Source of the DNA: Pseudohalocynthiibacter aestuariivivens
Lineage (GTDB): Bacteria > Pseudomonadota > Alphaproteobacteria > Rhodobacterales > Rhodobacteraceae
Direction: 5' to 3'
NCBI RefSeq assembly: GCF_011040495.1
Contig: NZ_CP049037.1
Span: 372,001-436,000, forward strand
DNA length: 64,000 bases
A program made the position numbers and the translations under genes. This document shows, piece by piece, positions 31,408 through 44,395 of this stretch (position 1 is the stretch's first letter; each line of letters opens with the position of its first letter). The notes beneath the pieces were generated by a model that did not search any database, was not told where the DNA came from, and was given only the letters and a program-made list of their open reading frames with translations.

Positions 31408-32970
31408 TTATTCCCATTCAATCGTTCCGGGGGGTTTACTGGTAATATCGTAGGTTACTCGGTTGATCCCGCGTACCTCATTGATGATGCGCGTCGCCGT
31501 TTCACCCAGAAAGTCATGGCTGAAAGGATAATAATCCGCCGTCATCCCATCGACAGAAGTCACTGCGCGCAGGGCACATGCAAAATCATAGGTGCGCCCG
31601 TCACCCATCACACCCACGGTGCGCACGGGCAGAATAGCGACAAACGCCTGCCAGATTTCGTCGTAGAGGCCATGTTTGCGAATCTGGTCAATATAGACCG
31701 CGTCGGCCTTGCGCAGGATTTCCAGCTTTTCCCGGGTGATCTCGCCGGGACAGCGGATTGCCAGACCGGGGCCGGGGAAGGGGTGCCGCCCGATGAAGCT
31801 GTCGGGCAAACCCAGTTCGCGGCCTAGGGCGCGCACTTCGTCCTTGAACAGTTCGCGCAGCGGCTCAACCAGTTTGAGCCCCATTTTTTCCGGCAAGCCC
31901 CCGACATTGTGGTGGCTTTTGATCGTGACACTCGGCCCGCCAGAGAAACTGACCGATTCAATCACGTCCGGATAAAGCGTTCCTTGGGCCAGAAATTTCG
32001 CGTTCTCGATAGAGTTGGCATGTTTCTGGAATACGTCTATGAACAGACGGCCAATAATTTTTCTCTTGGTTTCCGGGTCACTTACGCCGTCAAGCTCACC
32101 CAGAAACAGATCTGCCTCATCGGCGTGAATCAAGGGGATGTTGTAATGGTCACGGAACATGCCCACGACTTCATCGGCCTCGCCCTGACGCAATAGACCG
32201 TGGTCGACGAATACGCATGTCAGTTGATCGCCGATCGCCTCGTGAATCAGAACAGCGGCAACAGAGCTGTCGACCCCGCCCGACAGACCACAGATCACAT
32301 GATCGTCGCCGACCTGTTCGCGGATGGCGCGAATGGCCTCGTCGCGGTAGGCGGCCATGGTCCAGTCACCCTTGAAACCAGCCAGTTTGACGAAGTTCTC
32401 ATACAGTGTCTTGCCGTTCGGGGTGTGATGCACCTCGGGATGAAACTGCACCGCATAGAAATTGCGGTCCAGATCGGCGGTGATGGCAAAGGGCGCGCCG
32501 GGTGACGTCGCATAGACGGCAAAACCGGGGGCGATATGGCTGACATGGTCGCCATGGCTCATCCAGACCTGTTCGCGTTCCTCCAAAAACCAACCGTTCA
32601 GCATGTCGATACGCTCGGCGCCGGGAACCACGTAGGCGCGACCGAACTCGGCCGTGGAATCGCCGCGCTCGACCTGACCACCCAACATCTGCATCATCAC
32701 CTGCTGGCCGTAGCAAATGCCCAGAATCGGCACGCCGAGGTCGAAAACATCGGCAGGCGGTCGCGGAGAGTCCGTATCAAGCACACTGCACGGTCCGCCG
32801 GACAATATCACGGCTCGCGGCGCAAATTCCTGAAGGAATCTGTCCGTGACAGTATTGAAGGGGTGAATTTCGCAATAAACATTCAGCTCGCGCAGGCGAC
32901 GCGCAATCAACTGCGTCACTTGGCTGCCAAAGTCGATAATCAAAAGGCGGTCATGCGATGTATCTGTCAT
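31408..32970 (-). CDS. guaA: GMP synthase (glutamine-hydrolysing)
   Basis: Converts XMP to GMP using glutamine and ATP. The 520-residue enzyme has a class I glutaminase domain ([10 protein letters not shown], nucleophile in [18 protein letters not shown]), then a PP-loop ATP pyrophosphatase ([13 protein letters not shown]) and the dimerisation domain ending [16 protein letters not shown]. Length and motifs are complete. It is divergent from the MttB-family gene across 214 bases with no recognised element. Confidence 0.98.
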   Translation of the reverse strand: MTDTSHDRLLIIDFGSQVTQLIARRLRELNVYCEIHPFNTVTDRFLQEFAPRAVILSGGPCSVLDTDSPRPPADVFDLGVPILGICYGQQVMMQMLGGQVERGDSTAEFGRAYVVPGAERIDMLNGWFLEEREQVWMSHGDHVSHIAPGFAVYATSPGAPFAITADLDRNFYAVQFHPEVHHTPNGKTLYENFVKLAGFKGDWTMAAYRDEAIRAIREQVGDDHVICGLSGGVDSSVAAVLIHEAIGDQLTCVFVDHGLLRQGEADEVVGMFRDHYNIPLIHADEADLFLGELDGVSDPETKRKIIGRLFIDVFQKHANSIENAKFLAQGTLYPDVIESVSFSGGPSVTIKSHHNVGGLPEKMGLKLVEPLRELFKDEVRALGRELGLPDSFIGRHPFPGPGLAIRCPGEITREKLEILRKADAVYIDQIRKHGLYDEIWQAFVAILPVRTVGVMGDGRTYDFACALRAVTSVDGMTADYYPFSHDFLGETATRIINEVRGINRVTYDITSKPPGTIEWE

Positions 32971-33184
32971 GTTCGCCTAGTAGGGCGCAGCGCGGCCCAA
33001 AGCAAGAGGGCGGATCGGGTTTTGGCGTGTTGATGACGGTCCAGCCGGGGCATTGTCTGATCACGACATGTCGCTTTCCCCCCTCAAGGGGCGGTTATCT
33101 CCTGTGGCGCGGTTTCGCGTTCGGATATTGTCGGGTGGTATTCAAGGCTCGATGGGCCGTCACGACTGACGAGGGAAGTCACAT

Positions 33185-34729
33185 ATGTCCGAAACAGCAG
33201 CCCCCAGACGGGCAAGGGGAGGCGGCGGTGCCGCACGCAGAGCCGAACGCACGGCCGTTAGCATCGAAACCGCCAAGTTCATCGAGCGGAATATCCCGCT
33301 CTATGAGCCGCTGAGCGAAGAGGCGCTGGAGGTCATCGAGGCCAATGCCGAAACGATCCTGCAAGAGGTCGGTGTCAATTTCGTGAATAACCCCGCAGCG
33401 CTGGACCGCTGGCGCGAGGCCGGGGCTGATATCGATGGCGAACGCGTGCGCATCCCCAAGGGTTTGGCGCGCAAGCTGTGCGCGACCGCACCCAGCCGGA
33501 TCACCCAACACGCCCGCAACCCTGCACGCACCGTCGAAATCGGTGGTAACAGTTTGGTTTGCGCGCCTGTCTACGGCCCGCCCTTCGTGCGCGACATGGA
33601 TGGTGGCCGCCGCTATGCAACAATGGACGATTTCCGCAAATTCGTGAAGCTTGGCTATATGTCCAAATGGTTGCACCATTCGGGCGGCACGGTATGCGAG
33701 CCGACAGACGTGGCGGTGAACAAGCGTCACCTCGACATGCTGCATGCCCACATGACTCTGTCGGACAAACCGTTCATGGGCTCTGTGACCGAACCCAGCC
33801 GCGCACAGGACAGCGTCGATATGTGCGAGATCCTCTTTGGCAAGGATTTCGTGCAGGAAAACACCGTTATGACCTCGCTCATCAACGTGAACTCGCCGAT
33901 GACCTTCGACGACGTGATGATGGGCGCGATGGAAGTCTACGCGCAGAACAATCAGGCGTGCATCCTGTCGCCCTTTATCGTCGGCGGCGCGATGGCGCCG
34001 GTGTCGGTGGTGGGTACATTGACGCAGGTTCTTGCCGAAGTGTTGGCTGGCATCGCCTATAGCCAGTTGGTAAAACCCGGTGCCCCGGTAATTTTCGGCG
34101 CGTTTGTGACATCAATCGACATGAACTCCGGCGCGCCGACCTTTGGCACACCAGAAGCCAGTCATATCCTCTATGGTGCCGGTCAGCTCGCGCGCCGCCT
34201 GAACCTGCCGTATCGCTCTGGCGGGGGGCTTTGTGGCTCTAAACTTCCCGATGCACAGGCAGCATATGAAACGGCGCACACTCATAACGCGGTGCTGCTG
34301 GGCGGCGTGAATTTCATGCTGCATTCTTGTGGTTGGCTCGAAGGCGGACTGGTATCGTCGTTCGAGAAATTCGTGATGGACGCCGATCAGCTGGGCGTTC
34401 TGCACCATATGGCGCGCGGTGTCACGCATGACGAAAACGGTCAGGCGATGGACGCCATCCGCGAGGTTGGCCCCGGCGGGCACTATCTCGGTTGTGCCCA
34501 TACGCAGGCGAATTTCAAGGACGCCTTCTGGCGTACCGAAGTGCTGGACTACAAGCCATTCGAGACGTGGGAAGAGGACGGCGCACGCGATACGATGACA
34601 CTGGCCAATGCGCGGATGCGCCGGATGCTGGACACCTATCAGCAGCCGCCCCTCGACGAAGGTATCGCCGACGGGCTGGCCGACTACATCGCGCGCAAGA
34701 AAGAGTCGATGCCCGACGCCTTTATGTAA
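33185..34729 (+). CDS. MttB-family (trimethylamine methyltransferase-like) protein
   Basis: 514 residues of the MttB superfamily, corrinoid-linked methyltransferases. The family-wide TIM-barrel blocks are seen in LINVNSPMTFDDVMMGAMEVYAQNNQACI (read in two overlapping parts), and GGVNFMLHSCGWLEGGL. No in-frame TAG occurs, so it is a non-pyrrolysine member, a group that includes glycine-betaine and other quaternary-amine demethylases. The N-terminal 25 residues are Arg/Gly/Ala-rich. No corrinoid protein gene is adjacent, so the partner and substrate are unknown. GAGGGAA is the ribosome site. Confidence 0.88.
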   Translation: MSETAAPRRARGGGGAARRAERTAVSIETAKFIERNIPLYEPLSEEALEVIEANAETILQEVGVNFVNNPAALDRWREAGADIDGERVRIPKGLARKLCATAPSRITQHARNPARTVEIGGNSLVCAPVYGPPFVRDMDGGRRYATMDDFRKFVKLGYMSKWLHHSGGTVCEPTDVAVNKRHLDMLHAHMTLSDKPFMGSVTEPSRAQDSVDMCEILFGKDFVQENTVMTSLINVNSPMTFDDVMMGAMEVYAQNNQACILSPFIVGGAMAPVSVVGTLTQVLAEVLAGIAYSQLVKPGAPVIFGAFVTSIDMNSGAPTFGTPEASHILYGAGQLARRLNLPYRSGGGLCGSKLPDAQAAYETAHTHNAVLLGGVNFMLHSCGWLEGGLVSSFEKFVMDADQLGVLHHMARGVTHDENGQAMDAIREVGPGGHYLGCAHTQANFKDAFWRTEVLDYKPFETWEEDGARDTMTLANARMRRMLDTYQQPPLDEGIADGLADYIARKKESMPDAFM

Positions 34730-35021
34730 CGGGCTGTGGGGTGATGGCGCGCAGCATGCGCGCCTCACCCATCATCGCAATCAGAATATCGACATGGCGC
34801 GAGGCCGAATAGCCTGCGTTATCTTCGCGGCGCTGGTTTTCCAGCGCCGCTTCCATTTCGACCAGATCGCTTAGGGCGGCGTCGCTGCGCGGCAGGCGGC
34901 CCTGTCCCAGATACCGCCTTAGATGCGCCTCGCGACGATAATCTGCGGCCCCGATACGGGCGGCGCGGATCAGGATGCGGGGCCGGCGCAACGTGGCGAG
35001 GGTGTGCATAATCTCATTCAT
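34722..35021 (-). CDS. DUF6477-family small protein
   Basis: A 99-residue basic helical protein, recognised as the Rhodobacteraceae-restricted family of this number by its opening (MNEIMHTLATLRRPRILIRA) and HLRRYLG. The ATG at 35021 follows GGAGA. Its 3' end overlaps that of the convergent MttB-family gene by 8 bases. It is divergent from the DUF6456 gene, with which it is usually neighboured; function unknown. Confidence 0.75.
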   Translation of the reverse strand: MNEIMHTLATLRRPRILIRAARIGAADYRREAHLRRYLGQGRLPRSDAALSDLVEMEAALENQRREDNAGYSASRHVDILIAMMGEARMLRAITPQPVT

Positions 35022-35200
35022 ATCGGGTCTCCGGTTTTCAGATCGGATCATCATGACGCAACCTAAGCGGGTGTTGCGCTTCTCGTCATCGCAGCGAACG
35101 CACCTGTGGCTGATTGTTTACCAATTCGAAACAAAGGTTGAGGGGCAAGCAACAATTAACGAACCGGTAACATTTGCTCGCCTAGGTTGCGTTCCGCCGC

Positions 35201-35233
35201 TGTGGACAACGCTGTGAGTGAATCTGTGGATAA
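35201..35233. promoter_or_regulatory. Paired DnaA-box-like sites
   Basis: TGTGGACAA (35201-35209) and TGTGGATAA (35225-35233). The second is a perfect reverse complement of the DnaA box TTATCCACA, the first differs by one base. They are in the same orientation, 24 bases apart, in an AT-richer divergent intergenic region of 299 bases that otherwise holds only promoters. Two sites are too few to call an origin; DnaA-controlled transcription is possible. Confidence 0.45.
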
Positions 35234-35320
35234 GTCTATGAAAGGCTTGGGCAACTTGTGAGAACGATGGTGTACCCCGCCTGATCCGGGCAAGCACCAC
35301 ACAATAATGGAGGGTAGCGG

Positions 35321-36436
35321 ATGCAAAACTGGGGCAGTTCTCTGAGGGGTACGAAATGTGTTCCGTCTTGGGTACCAGACGGGGCGCTGTTGTATCTGTT
35401 GCATACCGAGACGGGTGCTTCCATCCGCGCACTGGCGCGGGGAACGGGCTGCCATGCGTCCACTATCCTGCGTCGGATCAGGCGTTTCGAGACGCGTCGC
35501 GATGATTATCTTGTCGATGAAGCGCTGCGCACACTCGGACAGCGCCTAGCCCCCTGCAAAAAAACCGGTTCCTCACTCAAGGGGAAACCAATGACGAAAA
35601 TTGCCAAAGATCTGGGTCAAGTTTCAGAAGCCCGGTTAAAGACCGAAAGCCAGCGCATCCTGCGACGACTATGTGAAACCGGTGCGGTTCTGGCTGTTGC
35701 GTCGCAAATGGATAAGGCGGTCGTCGTGCGTGACGGTGCAACGGGCGAGGCCACGCGCACCGCAGTGGTTGACCGGGAAATTGCCGAGGCAATGGCGCTC
35801 AAAGGATGGATCGTGTGCGAGCAACCGGGCCGGATCGCACGTTACACCATAACGCGCAAAGGGCGCGCAGCCGTCGGTCAGATGCTTGCCGGTGGTGAAA
35901 ACCATGCGACAGGATTTGCCGACGCGAAAGTAACATTTGTCGAACGAGATGCGTCAACACCACTGACCTCTGACCCGGAAGAGGCGCGTGGCAGGATCAG
36001 GTACGGCATTGCTGAATCTCCGCTCGTGGCACTGTCGCGCCGACGCGACCGAGACGGGGAACGCTTTGTCTCAGAGGATCTGGTCAGCGCGGGCGAACGG
36101 CTGCGCGAGGATTTCGAACTATCCCAGATGGGTGCGGACGCCGCGCAGGATTGGGATCGGTTTCTGACGTGTACTGACATCGACGGCGCTGCGGAGCCCG
36201 CACAGACCAGCGGAGCCATCGCAGCCCGTCGCAGGGTTCAGGGCGCTCTGCGTGATCTGGGCCCCGGTCTGGGGGATATCGCCCTGCGGTGTTGTTGCCA
36301 GCTTGAAGGGCTGGAAAGCGCGGAAAAACGCATGGGGTGGTCTGCACGATCGGGCAAGATCGTGCTGCGCATCGCCCTGCAAAGGCTCAAGAGGCACTAC
36401 GCCATGCTGGGCGATGCGGGCGGCATGATTGGGTAG
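35321..36436 (+). CDS. DUF6456 helix-turn-helix protein
   Basis: A 371-residue protein typical of Rhodobacteraceae. An N-terminal helix-turn-helix (LRGTGCHASTILRRIRRFETR-like segment at residues ~37-60) is followed by a second winged-helix-like middle (ARYTITRKGRAAVGQML). The C-terminal DUF6456 domain reads YGIAESPLVALSRRRDRDG, then SAGERLREDFELSQMG. GGAGG lies 8 bases before the ATG at 35321. The divergent DUF6477 gene and DnaA-like boxes flank it. It probably binds DNA; target unknown. Confidence 0.78.
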   Translation: MQNWGSSLRGTKCVPSWVPDGALLYLLHTETGASIRALARGTGCHASTILRRIRRFETRRDDYLVDEALRTLGQRLAPCKKTGSSLKGKPMTKIAKDLGQVSEARLKTESQRILRRLCETGAVLAVASQMDKAVVVRDGATGEATRTAVVDREIAEAMALKGWIVCEQPGRIARYTITRKGRAAVGQMLAGGENHATGFADAKVTFVERDASTPLTSDPEEARGRIRYGIAESPLVALSRRRDRDGERFVSEDLVSAGERLREDFELSQMGADAAQDWDRFLTCTDIDGAAEPAQTSGAIAARRRVQGALRDLGPGLGDIALRCCCQLEGLESAEKRMGWSARSGKIVLRIALQRLKRHYAMLGDAGGMIG

Positions 36437-36457
36437 CGCGGGCCGTCAGTGGCTCAT

Positions 36458-37186
36458 TCAGCCACCGACCAATGCCCCAACCCCGTAGGCCACCAACGCG
36501 CAAACAGTGCCGACCAACACCGTCTCGGTGACGGTGCGAACCAGCCGCTCACCCGTTGCACTCCACCGTAGCAGGCCCAGCGAACTCAACGCCGCGAGCG
36601 TCGCGGCGATCGACAGATAAAAGGTGTCTTGCGTGGGTTCACGCAAAAAATAGGGGACCAAAGGCACAGCCCCGAACACAAGAAACGATCCAAAAGTGAA
36701 CAAGCCGCTGACCGCGGGGCTTTCGCCCGCTGGATCCTGCATGCCGAATTCGTAGGTCATCATCAGATCGGCCATAATCGGCGGGTGTCGGGTCAGAATA
36801 TCCGCCAGCGTATCTGCCTCACCCGCTGGCAGCCCACGCTGTTGCAGAATCATAAACAGTTCGACCTGTTCGTGCTCGGGGTTCGTGGCGATCTCGCGCA
36901 ATTCACTATGACGGCGGGCGTGGTACAGATCGTGTTGCGACCGCAAGGATAAAAATTCGCCCAACCCCATGCTGGTTGCGTCGGCAAAGAGGTTGGCGAG
37001 GCCAAAAACCAACACAGCCAGCCCACCGATCTGCGCTACCCCGTCCGCCGCCGCCCCGGCAAAGCCTGCAACGATGGCAAAGGTCGTCACGATCCCATCA
37101 TTGCCACCATAGACGATCTGCTTGAGGTATTCTTGCAAGTGGCTGAGGTTATGGGCCTCGCGCCGGTGCGACTGCCAGTCCATCAT
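36458..37186 (-). CDS. VIT1/CCC1-family metal transporter
   Basis: A 242-residue inner-membrane protein of the vacuolar iron transporter type, expected to move Fe2+ or Mn2+. The signature is YGGNDGIVTTFAIVAGFAGA with the next helix LVFGLANLFADATSMGLGE; a hydrophilic metal-binding loop (REIATNPEHEQVELFMIL) follows, then three further spans. The start is one of two adjacent ATGs (37186 or 37183). It lies downstream of katG beyond a terminator, so it is separately transcribed, but a role in iron/peroxide balance would fit. Confidence 0.87.
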   Translation of the reverse strand: MMDWQSHRREAHNLSHLQEYLKQIVYGGNDGIVTTFAIVAGFAGAAADGVAQIGGLAVLVFGLANLFADATSMGLGEFLSLRSQHDLYHARRHSELREIATNPEHEQVELFMILQQRGLPAGEADTLADILTRHPPIMADLMMTYEFGMQDPAGESPAVSGLFTFGSFLVFGAVPLVPYFLREPTQDTFYLSIAATLAALSSLGLLRWSATGERLVRTVTETVLVGTVCALVAYGVGALVGG

Positions 37187-37257
37187 ACACCCCTTTTTTG
37201 TTGCCTTCAGCGTATGCCAAACACGGCGCAGAAGGTCCACTGCCAAGGACGCAGAAA

Positions 37258-37284
37258 TGAAAACGCCCCGACAGGTGCGGGGCG
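37258..37284 (-). terminator. Terminator of katG
   Basis: CGCCCCG (37264-37270) and CGGGGCG (37278-37284) form a stem; on the minus strand it is followed by TTTTC. It lies 25 bases after the katG stop. Confidence 0.75.
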
Positions 37285-37308
37285 CTTTCTTGTTTATACT
37301 ACCTTAGC

Positions 37309-40573
<3,265 letters not shown>

Positions 40574-40592
40574 ACACTGGCTATGACTGATA

Positions 40593-40621
40593 CCTGCCAT
40601 CCGATCAGGCCGGATGGCAGG
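40593..40621. other. Strong hairpin after oxyR, no T tract
   Basis: CCTGCCATCCG (40593-40603) and CGGATGGCAGG (40611-40621) form a perfect 11-bp stem with a 7-base loop, 20 bases after the oxyR stop. There is no T run on either side. It may be an RNA-stabilising or factor-dependent end structure. Confidence 0.6.
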
Positions 40622-40773
40622 CCACTGGCACCAGATTACCCAAAAACACGGGTGCGGGGGATACTCATTACCCAAATCGCGTGCGCCGCATGGCAGCATT
40701 GCGTCACTGGAACTTTCCCCCGCCACCTCTTATAGCTAAACAGAGTTACCAAACCTTTCGCGGGGAAAATAAC

Positions 40774-41727
40774 GTGCGTGACCTCAAGATACCCGAACAG
40801 CGGCACCCCGAAAAAGCCCGTCGCCCGGACAATCCTCAACCGAAAAAGCCCAGCTGGATCAGGGTCAAGGCCCCGTCTGGTCAGGGCTACGCCGACACCC
40901 GCAACATCATGCGTGAGCACAAGCTCGTTACCGTCTGCGAAGAGGCCGGATGCCCCAACGTCGGCGAATGCTGGAGCCAAGGCCACGCCACCATGATGAT
41001 CATGGGCGAGGTTTGCACCCGGGCCTGTAGTTTCTGCAACATCGCCACCGGCAAACCACCAGAGGATCTGGATGCGTTCGAGCCGGGCAGGGTGGCCGAC
41101 GCGGTACAGAAACTGGGCCTCAACCACGTGGTTGTCACCTCGGTTGATCGCGACGATATCGAGGACGGCGGAGCCGAACACTTTGCCCAGACGATCCGCG
41201 CGATTCGTCACCGCAGCCCAAAGACGACCATCGAAATCCTGACGCCGGATTTCCTGCATTGCGCACCCGAAGTTGTCGAAGTGGTCGTGGCCGCGAAACC
41301 GGATGTATTCAACCATAACCTTGAAACTGTGCCCGGCCTTTATCCAGAAGTACGCGCAGGCGCGCGTTATTTCCACAGTCTGCGCTTGTTGCAACGGGTC
41401 AAGGAACTGGATCCTACGATCTTTACCAAATCCGGTATCATGGCGGGATTGGGCGAAGATCGCCAAGCAGTGCATCAAGTCATGGATGACATGCGCGCGG
41501 CCGACGTCGATTTCCTGACCATTGGCCAATATCTGCAACCCACGCCCAAGCATCACGCGATTGACCGTTTCGTGACGCCCGAAGAATTCGCCGCCTATGA
41601 AAAGGCCGCCTATGGCAAGGGTTTCCTCATGGTGTCAGCCACGCCACTGACGCGGTCATCCTACCACGCGGGCGACGATTTCGCGCGCCTGCGCGACGCG
41701 CGGATGGCCAAGCTGGCCAGAGGGTAA
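40774..41727 (+). CDS. lipA: Lipoyl synthase
   Basis: A radical-SAM enzyme inserting two sulfurs into octanoyl-lipoyl domains. 317 residues. It has both clusters: auxiliary cluster cysteines in [12 protein letters not shown] and the radical-[12 protein letters not shown]. The C-terminal RSSYHAG supplies the conserved serine ligand. The GTG at 40774 (VRDLKIPEQ) is preferred because GGGGA lies 9 bases ahead and the upstream ATG-initiated frame has no family similarity. It is monocistronic, ending at a bidirectional terminator. Confidence 0.96.
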   Translation: MRDLKIPEQRHPEKARRPDNPQPKKPSWIRVKAPSGQGYADTRNIMREHKLVTVCEEAGCPNVGECWSQGHATMMIMGEVCTRACSFCNIATGKPPEDLDAFEPGRVADAVQKLGLNHVVVTSVDRDDIEDGGAEHFAQTIRAIRHRSPKTTIEILTPDFLHCAPEVVEVVVAAKPDVFNHNLETVPGLYPEVRAGARYFHSLRLLQRVKELDPTIFTKSGIMAGLGEDRQAVHQVMDDMRAADVDFLTIGQYLQPTPKHHAIDRFVTPEEFAAYEKAAYGKGFLMVSATPLTRSSYHAGDDFARLRDARMAKLARG

Positions 41728-41800
41728 GGCTACGCCTGACTAACCCCAATTCCAGCGGCAGCTCTGTTGCTGGTCGCTGACATCAAATCCAAGAACAAAA

Positions 41801-41833
41801 AAACGCCGACCCGGTTACGGATCGGCGTTTTTG
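41801..41833. terminator. Bidirectional terminator between lipA and the DUF882 gene
   Basis: AAACGCCGA (41801-41809) and TCGGCGTTT (41822-41830). A tracts upstream and T tracts downstream let it work for both convergent genes. Confidence 0.88.
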
Positions 41834-41861
41834 AACCTGAGAGAGGCTTGGAGGGGTCTTG

Positions 41862-42431
41862 TCAGCCGCCCCATGTGCGGGTGGGACCGCAATCCATGTG
41901 GACAAAATTGGCGCGGGAATATCTCCCGACGCCGCCGCTGTGACAGGCAACGGCTGCTTTGGTTAATTGTCCGACCGATCGCGACTTCAGGCGCAGATCA
42001 GCGGCTTGGCCTGCCATGTGGCGCGAGTTGCGCGCGACATTGCTGGACCGGCGGCGCAGCATGGCGTTGGTGTTGGGATTACGATAGCCTGAAAGCAGGG
42101 TGTAGGGTTCACTCGTATCGACCAGATTATGGCTCGCGGCCATGATGTCGATGGTGCGGGTGTCGATGTTTTTGACTTCGTCCAGCCGCCAGTCGCGCAT
42201 AAAGATCGAAATCTCTTTCACCGCATCTTTGATATACTGGCCTTCAATCCAGTAGATCGTGTCGATTTTTTCGCCCGTACGGGTCGAAACCATCCTAAGT
42301 CTGCGAATATCGCCGGCACCCTTGAGAAAACCAGCTGCGTTGGAGAATGTGGGGGCTGCCACAAGCGTTGTCGCCGCAAAAGCACCCAGCAACGCGCGTC
42401 GCGTCACGTGTCCCGAATTGTCAAAAGTCAT
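41862..42431 (-). CDS. DUF882 (peptidase M15-like) exported protein
   Basis: A 189-residue protein with a Tat-type signal (VTRRALLGAFAATTLVAAP). The DUF882 domain is related to the zinc-dependent murein peptidases of the M15/MepK group. Expected zinc ligands can be seen in SGYRNPNTNA, SRHMAGQAADLRL (His and Asp), and FVHMDCG (His). It probably trims peptidoglycan in the periplasm. It is divergent from an L,D-transpeptidase gene, forming a cell-wall module. Confidence 0.85.
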   Translation of the reverse strand: MTFDNSGHVTRRALLGAFAATTLVAAPTFSNAAGFLKGAGDIRRLRMVSTRTGEKIDTIYWIEGQYIKDAVKEISIFMRDWRLDEVKNIDTRTIDIMAASHNLVDTSEPYTLLSGYRNPNTNAMLRRRSSNVARNSRHMAGQAADLRLKSRSVGQLTKAAVACHSGGVGRYSRANFVHMDCGPTRTWGG

Positions 42432-42752
42432 GTATCTGCGCCTGTCCCGTCACTTCGTTTGCCCGCGTTGCCGCGGATACGTTCATCTCGTCCCCAGATG
42501 CACCATACGTATGACATATAAAGAATCGCTAACCAACCCGTCGGTTGGTGCTTTTTTGTCCGGGCAAGGGTTTTCGGCACAAATCCGCGCAAAACATCTG
42601 AACTGTGTCAAATCCCACGAAACCGGTGCGAATTGGCCGCAGGACATAACTTAGCAAAGCGATGGCGCAAAATTGAATGGACAGTAGGGGGCTGCCGCCC
42701 AGATTATTAGGCACCTGTAACCACATGTTGTTCTTTTTCCTCGGGGGGATCG
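42432..42752. other. Divergent intergenic region of the cell-wall pair
   Basis: 321 bases with no gene. It must hold promoters for both flanking genes. Its one clear element is a hairpin with a T tract at 42532-42556. A TATAAA sits at 42518-42523. Confidence 0.6.
42532..42556 (+). terminator. Orphan plus-strand terminator-like hairpin
   Basis: ACCAACC (42532-42538) pairs with GGTTGGT (42543-42549), followed by GCTTTTTT. No gene precedes it on the plus strand for 800 bases, so it may end a small RNA or attenuate the L,D-transpeptidase transcript. Confidence 0.55.
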
Positions 42753-44369
42753 ATGTTTTTCACGGCTTCATATTCCATTCAACGCTGGCTGATGACGGGT
42801 CTCGCCGCCGTCTTGCTGGCTGTGTTTGCGCTGCCCGCGCCTGTCACGGCGCAGGTAACGGCGTTCAAGCAATCCGTTGCCGAAGCGGCGGCGCGCGATG
42901 AAGCATTGTCAGCATTCTACCGAGCCAATGATTACACGGGCATCTGGACGGGGCAGGATAGCAAGGACCGCCAGCGGCGTCAGGCGCTCCTGCAGGCGAT
43001 CGAGGAATCCAGCGTTCATGGCCTGCCGGCGTCACGATATGATGCGGCCAATCTGATGACGATGATGAAATCGGCCCGCACCCCGCGTGATCTGGGCCGC
43101 GTCGAGGTCGAGTTGAGCCGCACATTCCTGCGGCTGGCACGCGACTTGCAAACCGGCATGCTGATTCCATCCGACGTGGACAGCGGAATCGTGCGGGCGG
43201 TGCCGTATCGCGATCCCACGTCCTATCTGACCAATTTCACCAAAAGTAGCCCGCGGGGGTTTTTCCGCGCTCTGCCGCCGACATCCGGCGAATACGCCCG
43301 CCTACTGAAGGAAAAGACCCGGCTGGAGCGCCAGTTAGGCGCTGGTGGCTGGGGTCCCAAGGTGCCTGCCAACGCGCTTAAACCCGGATCCTCGGGCAAT
43401 GCCGTCGTGGCCCTGCGGAACCGGCTGACGCTGATGGGTTTTCTGGCGCGCTCGTCGTCCAGCACCTATGACGTAAAGATCGAACAGGCCGTTCAGCGGT
43501 TTCAGGCTGCCCACGGGCTAGAGGCCGACGGCACCGCCGGGGCGTCCACGATCAAGGAAATCAACGAAACGGTCGAGACGCGGCTTGCCTCGATCATGGT
43601 CGCAATGGAACGCGAGCGCTGGCTGAACATGCCACGCGGCAAACGGCACGTGCTGGTCAACCTGACCGATTTCAGCGCCCGTATCATTGACGACGATAAG
43701 GTGACATTCAAAACCCGCGCTGTGGTTGGCAAAAATACCGGCGATCGCCGGTCGCCCGAATTCTCGGACGAGATGGAATATCTCGAGATCAATCCGACCT
43801 GGAATGTGCCACGCTCGATTGCGGTCAAGGAATACCTGCCGCAGATGCAGCGCAATCCCGGAGCGGCAGGCCACCTCAAGCTCTATAATGCACGCGGACA
43901 GCAGGTCAGCCGGGCAAACATCAACTTCGGCGCTTACAACGCGCGTAATTTCCCCTTTGACCTGAAACAGCCGCCATCGTCGCGCAACGCGCTGGGGCTG
44001 GTCAAGTTCATGTTCCCGAACAAGCATAACATCTACCTGCACGACACCCCATCCAAGAGCCTGTTCCAACGCAACGTCCGGGCCTTCAGCCACGGTTGCA
44101 TCCGTTTGCAGGATCCCTTCGACTTTGCCTATGCGATCCTGGCCAAGCAGGAAGCGGACCCAAAGACCTTCTTCCACTCGATTCTGGATACGCGGCAGCA
44201 AACCCAAGTAAAGCTGAAAAAGAAAGTCCCGGTGCATATCATATATCGGACGGCATTCACGCAGGCCAAAGGCCCGACCCAATACCGCGATGACGTTTAT
44301 GGACGCGATGCGCGGATTTGGTCCGCTCTGCAAAAGGCAGGGGTTTCACTGCGCGCCTTTCAGGGCTAA
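42753..44369 (+). CDS. L,D-transpeptidase (YcbB/LdtD-like)
   Basis: A 538-residue exported enzyme that makes 3-3 crosslinks in peptidoglycan. A signal/anchor (GLAAVLLAVFALPAPVTA) is followed by a scaffold domain, a PG_binding_1 domain (LKPGSSGNAVVALRNRLTLM to GTAGASTIKEIN), and a YkuD catalytic domain. The catalytic motif is AFSHGCIRLQDP with the nucleophile Cys. The ATG at 42753 is preceded by GGGGGG. It is divergent from the DUF882 peptidase. Confidence 0.93.
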   Translation: MFFTASYSIQRWLMTGLAAVLLAVFALPAPVTAQVTAFKQSVAEAAARDEALSAFYRANDYTGIWTGQDSKDRQRRQALLQAIEESSVHGLPASRYDAANLMTMMKSARTPRDLGRVEVELSRTFLRLARDLQTGMLIPSDVDSGIVRAVPYRDPTSYLTNFTKSSPRGFFRALPPTSGEYARLLKEKTRLERQLGAGGWGPKVPANALKPGSSGNAVVALRNRLTLMGFLARSSSSTYDVKIEQAVQRFQAAHGLEADGTAGASTIKEINETVETRLASIMVAMERERWLNMPRGKRHVLVNLTDFSARIIDDDKVTFKTRAVVGKNTGDRRSPEFSDEMEYLEINPTWNVPRSIAVKEYLPQMQRNPGAAGHLKLYNARGQQVSRANINFGAYNARNFPFDLKQPPSSRNALGLVKFMFPNKHNIYLHDTPSKSLFQRNVRAFSHGCIRLQDPFDFAYAILAKQEADPKTFFHSILDTRQQTQVKLKKKVPVHIIYRTAFTQAKGPTQYRDDVYGRDARIWSALQKAGVSLRAFQG

Positions 44370-44395
44370 AAACACCCTCGGAATTGAGGGTTCAG

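Noticed and set aside
35022..35320. Replication origin
   Set aside because: Only two DnaA-like boxes and no AT-rich unwinding element or usual origin neighbours.
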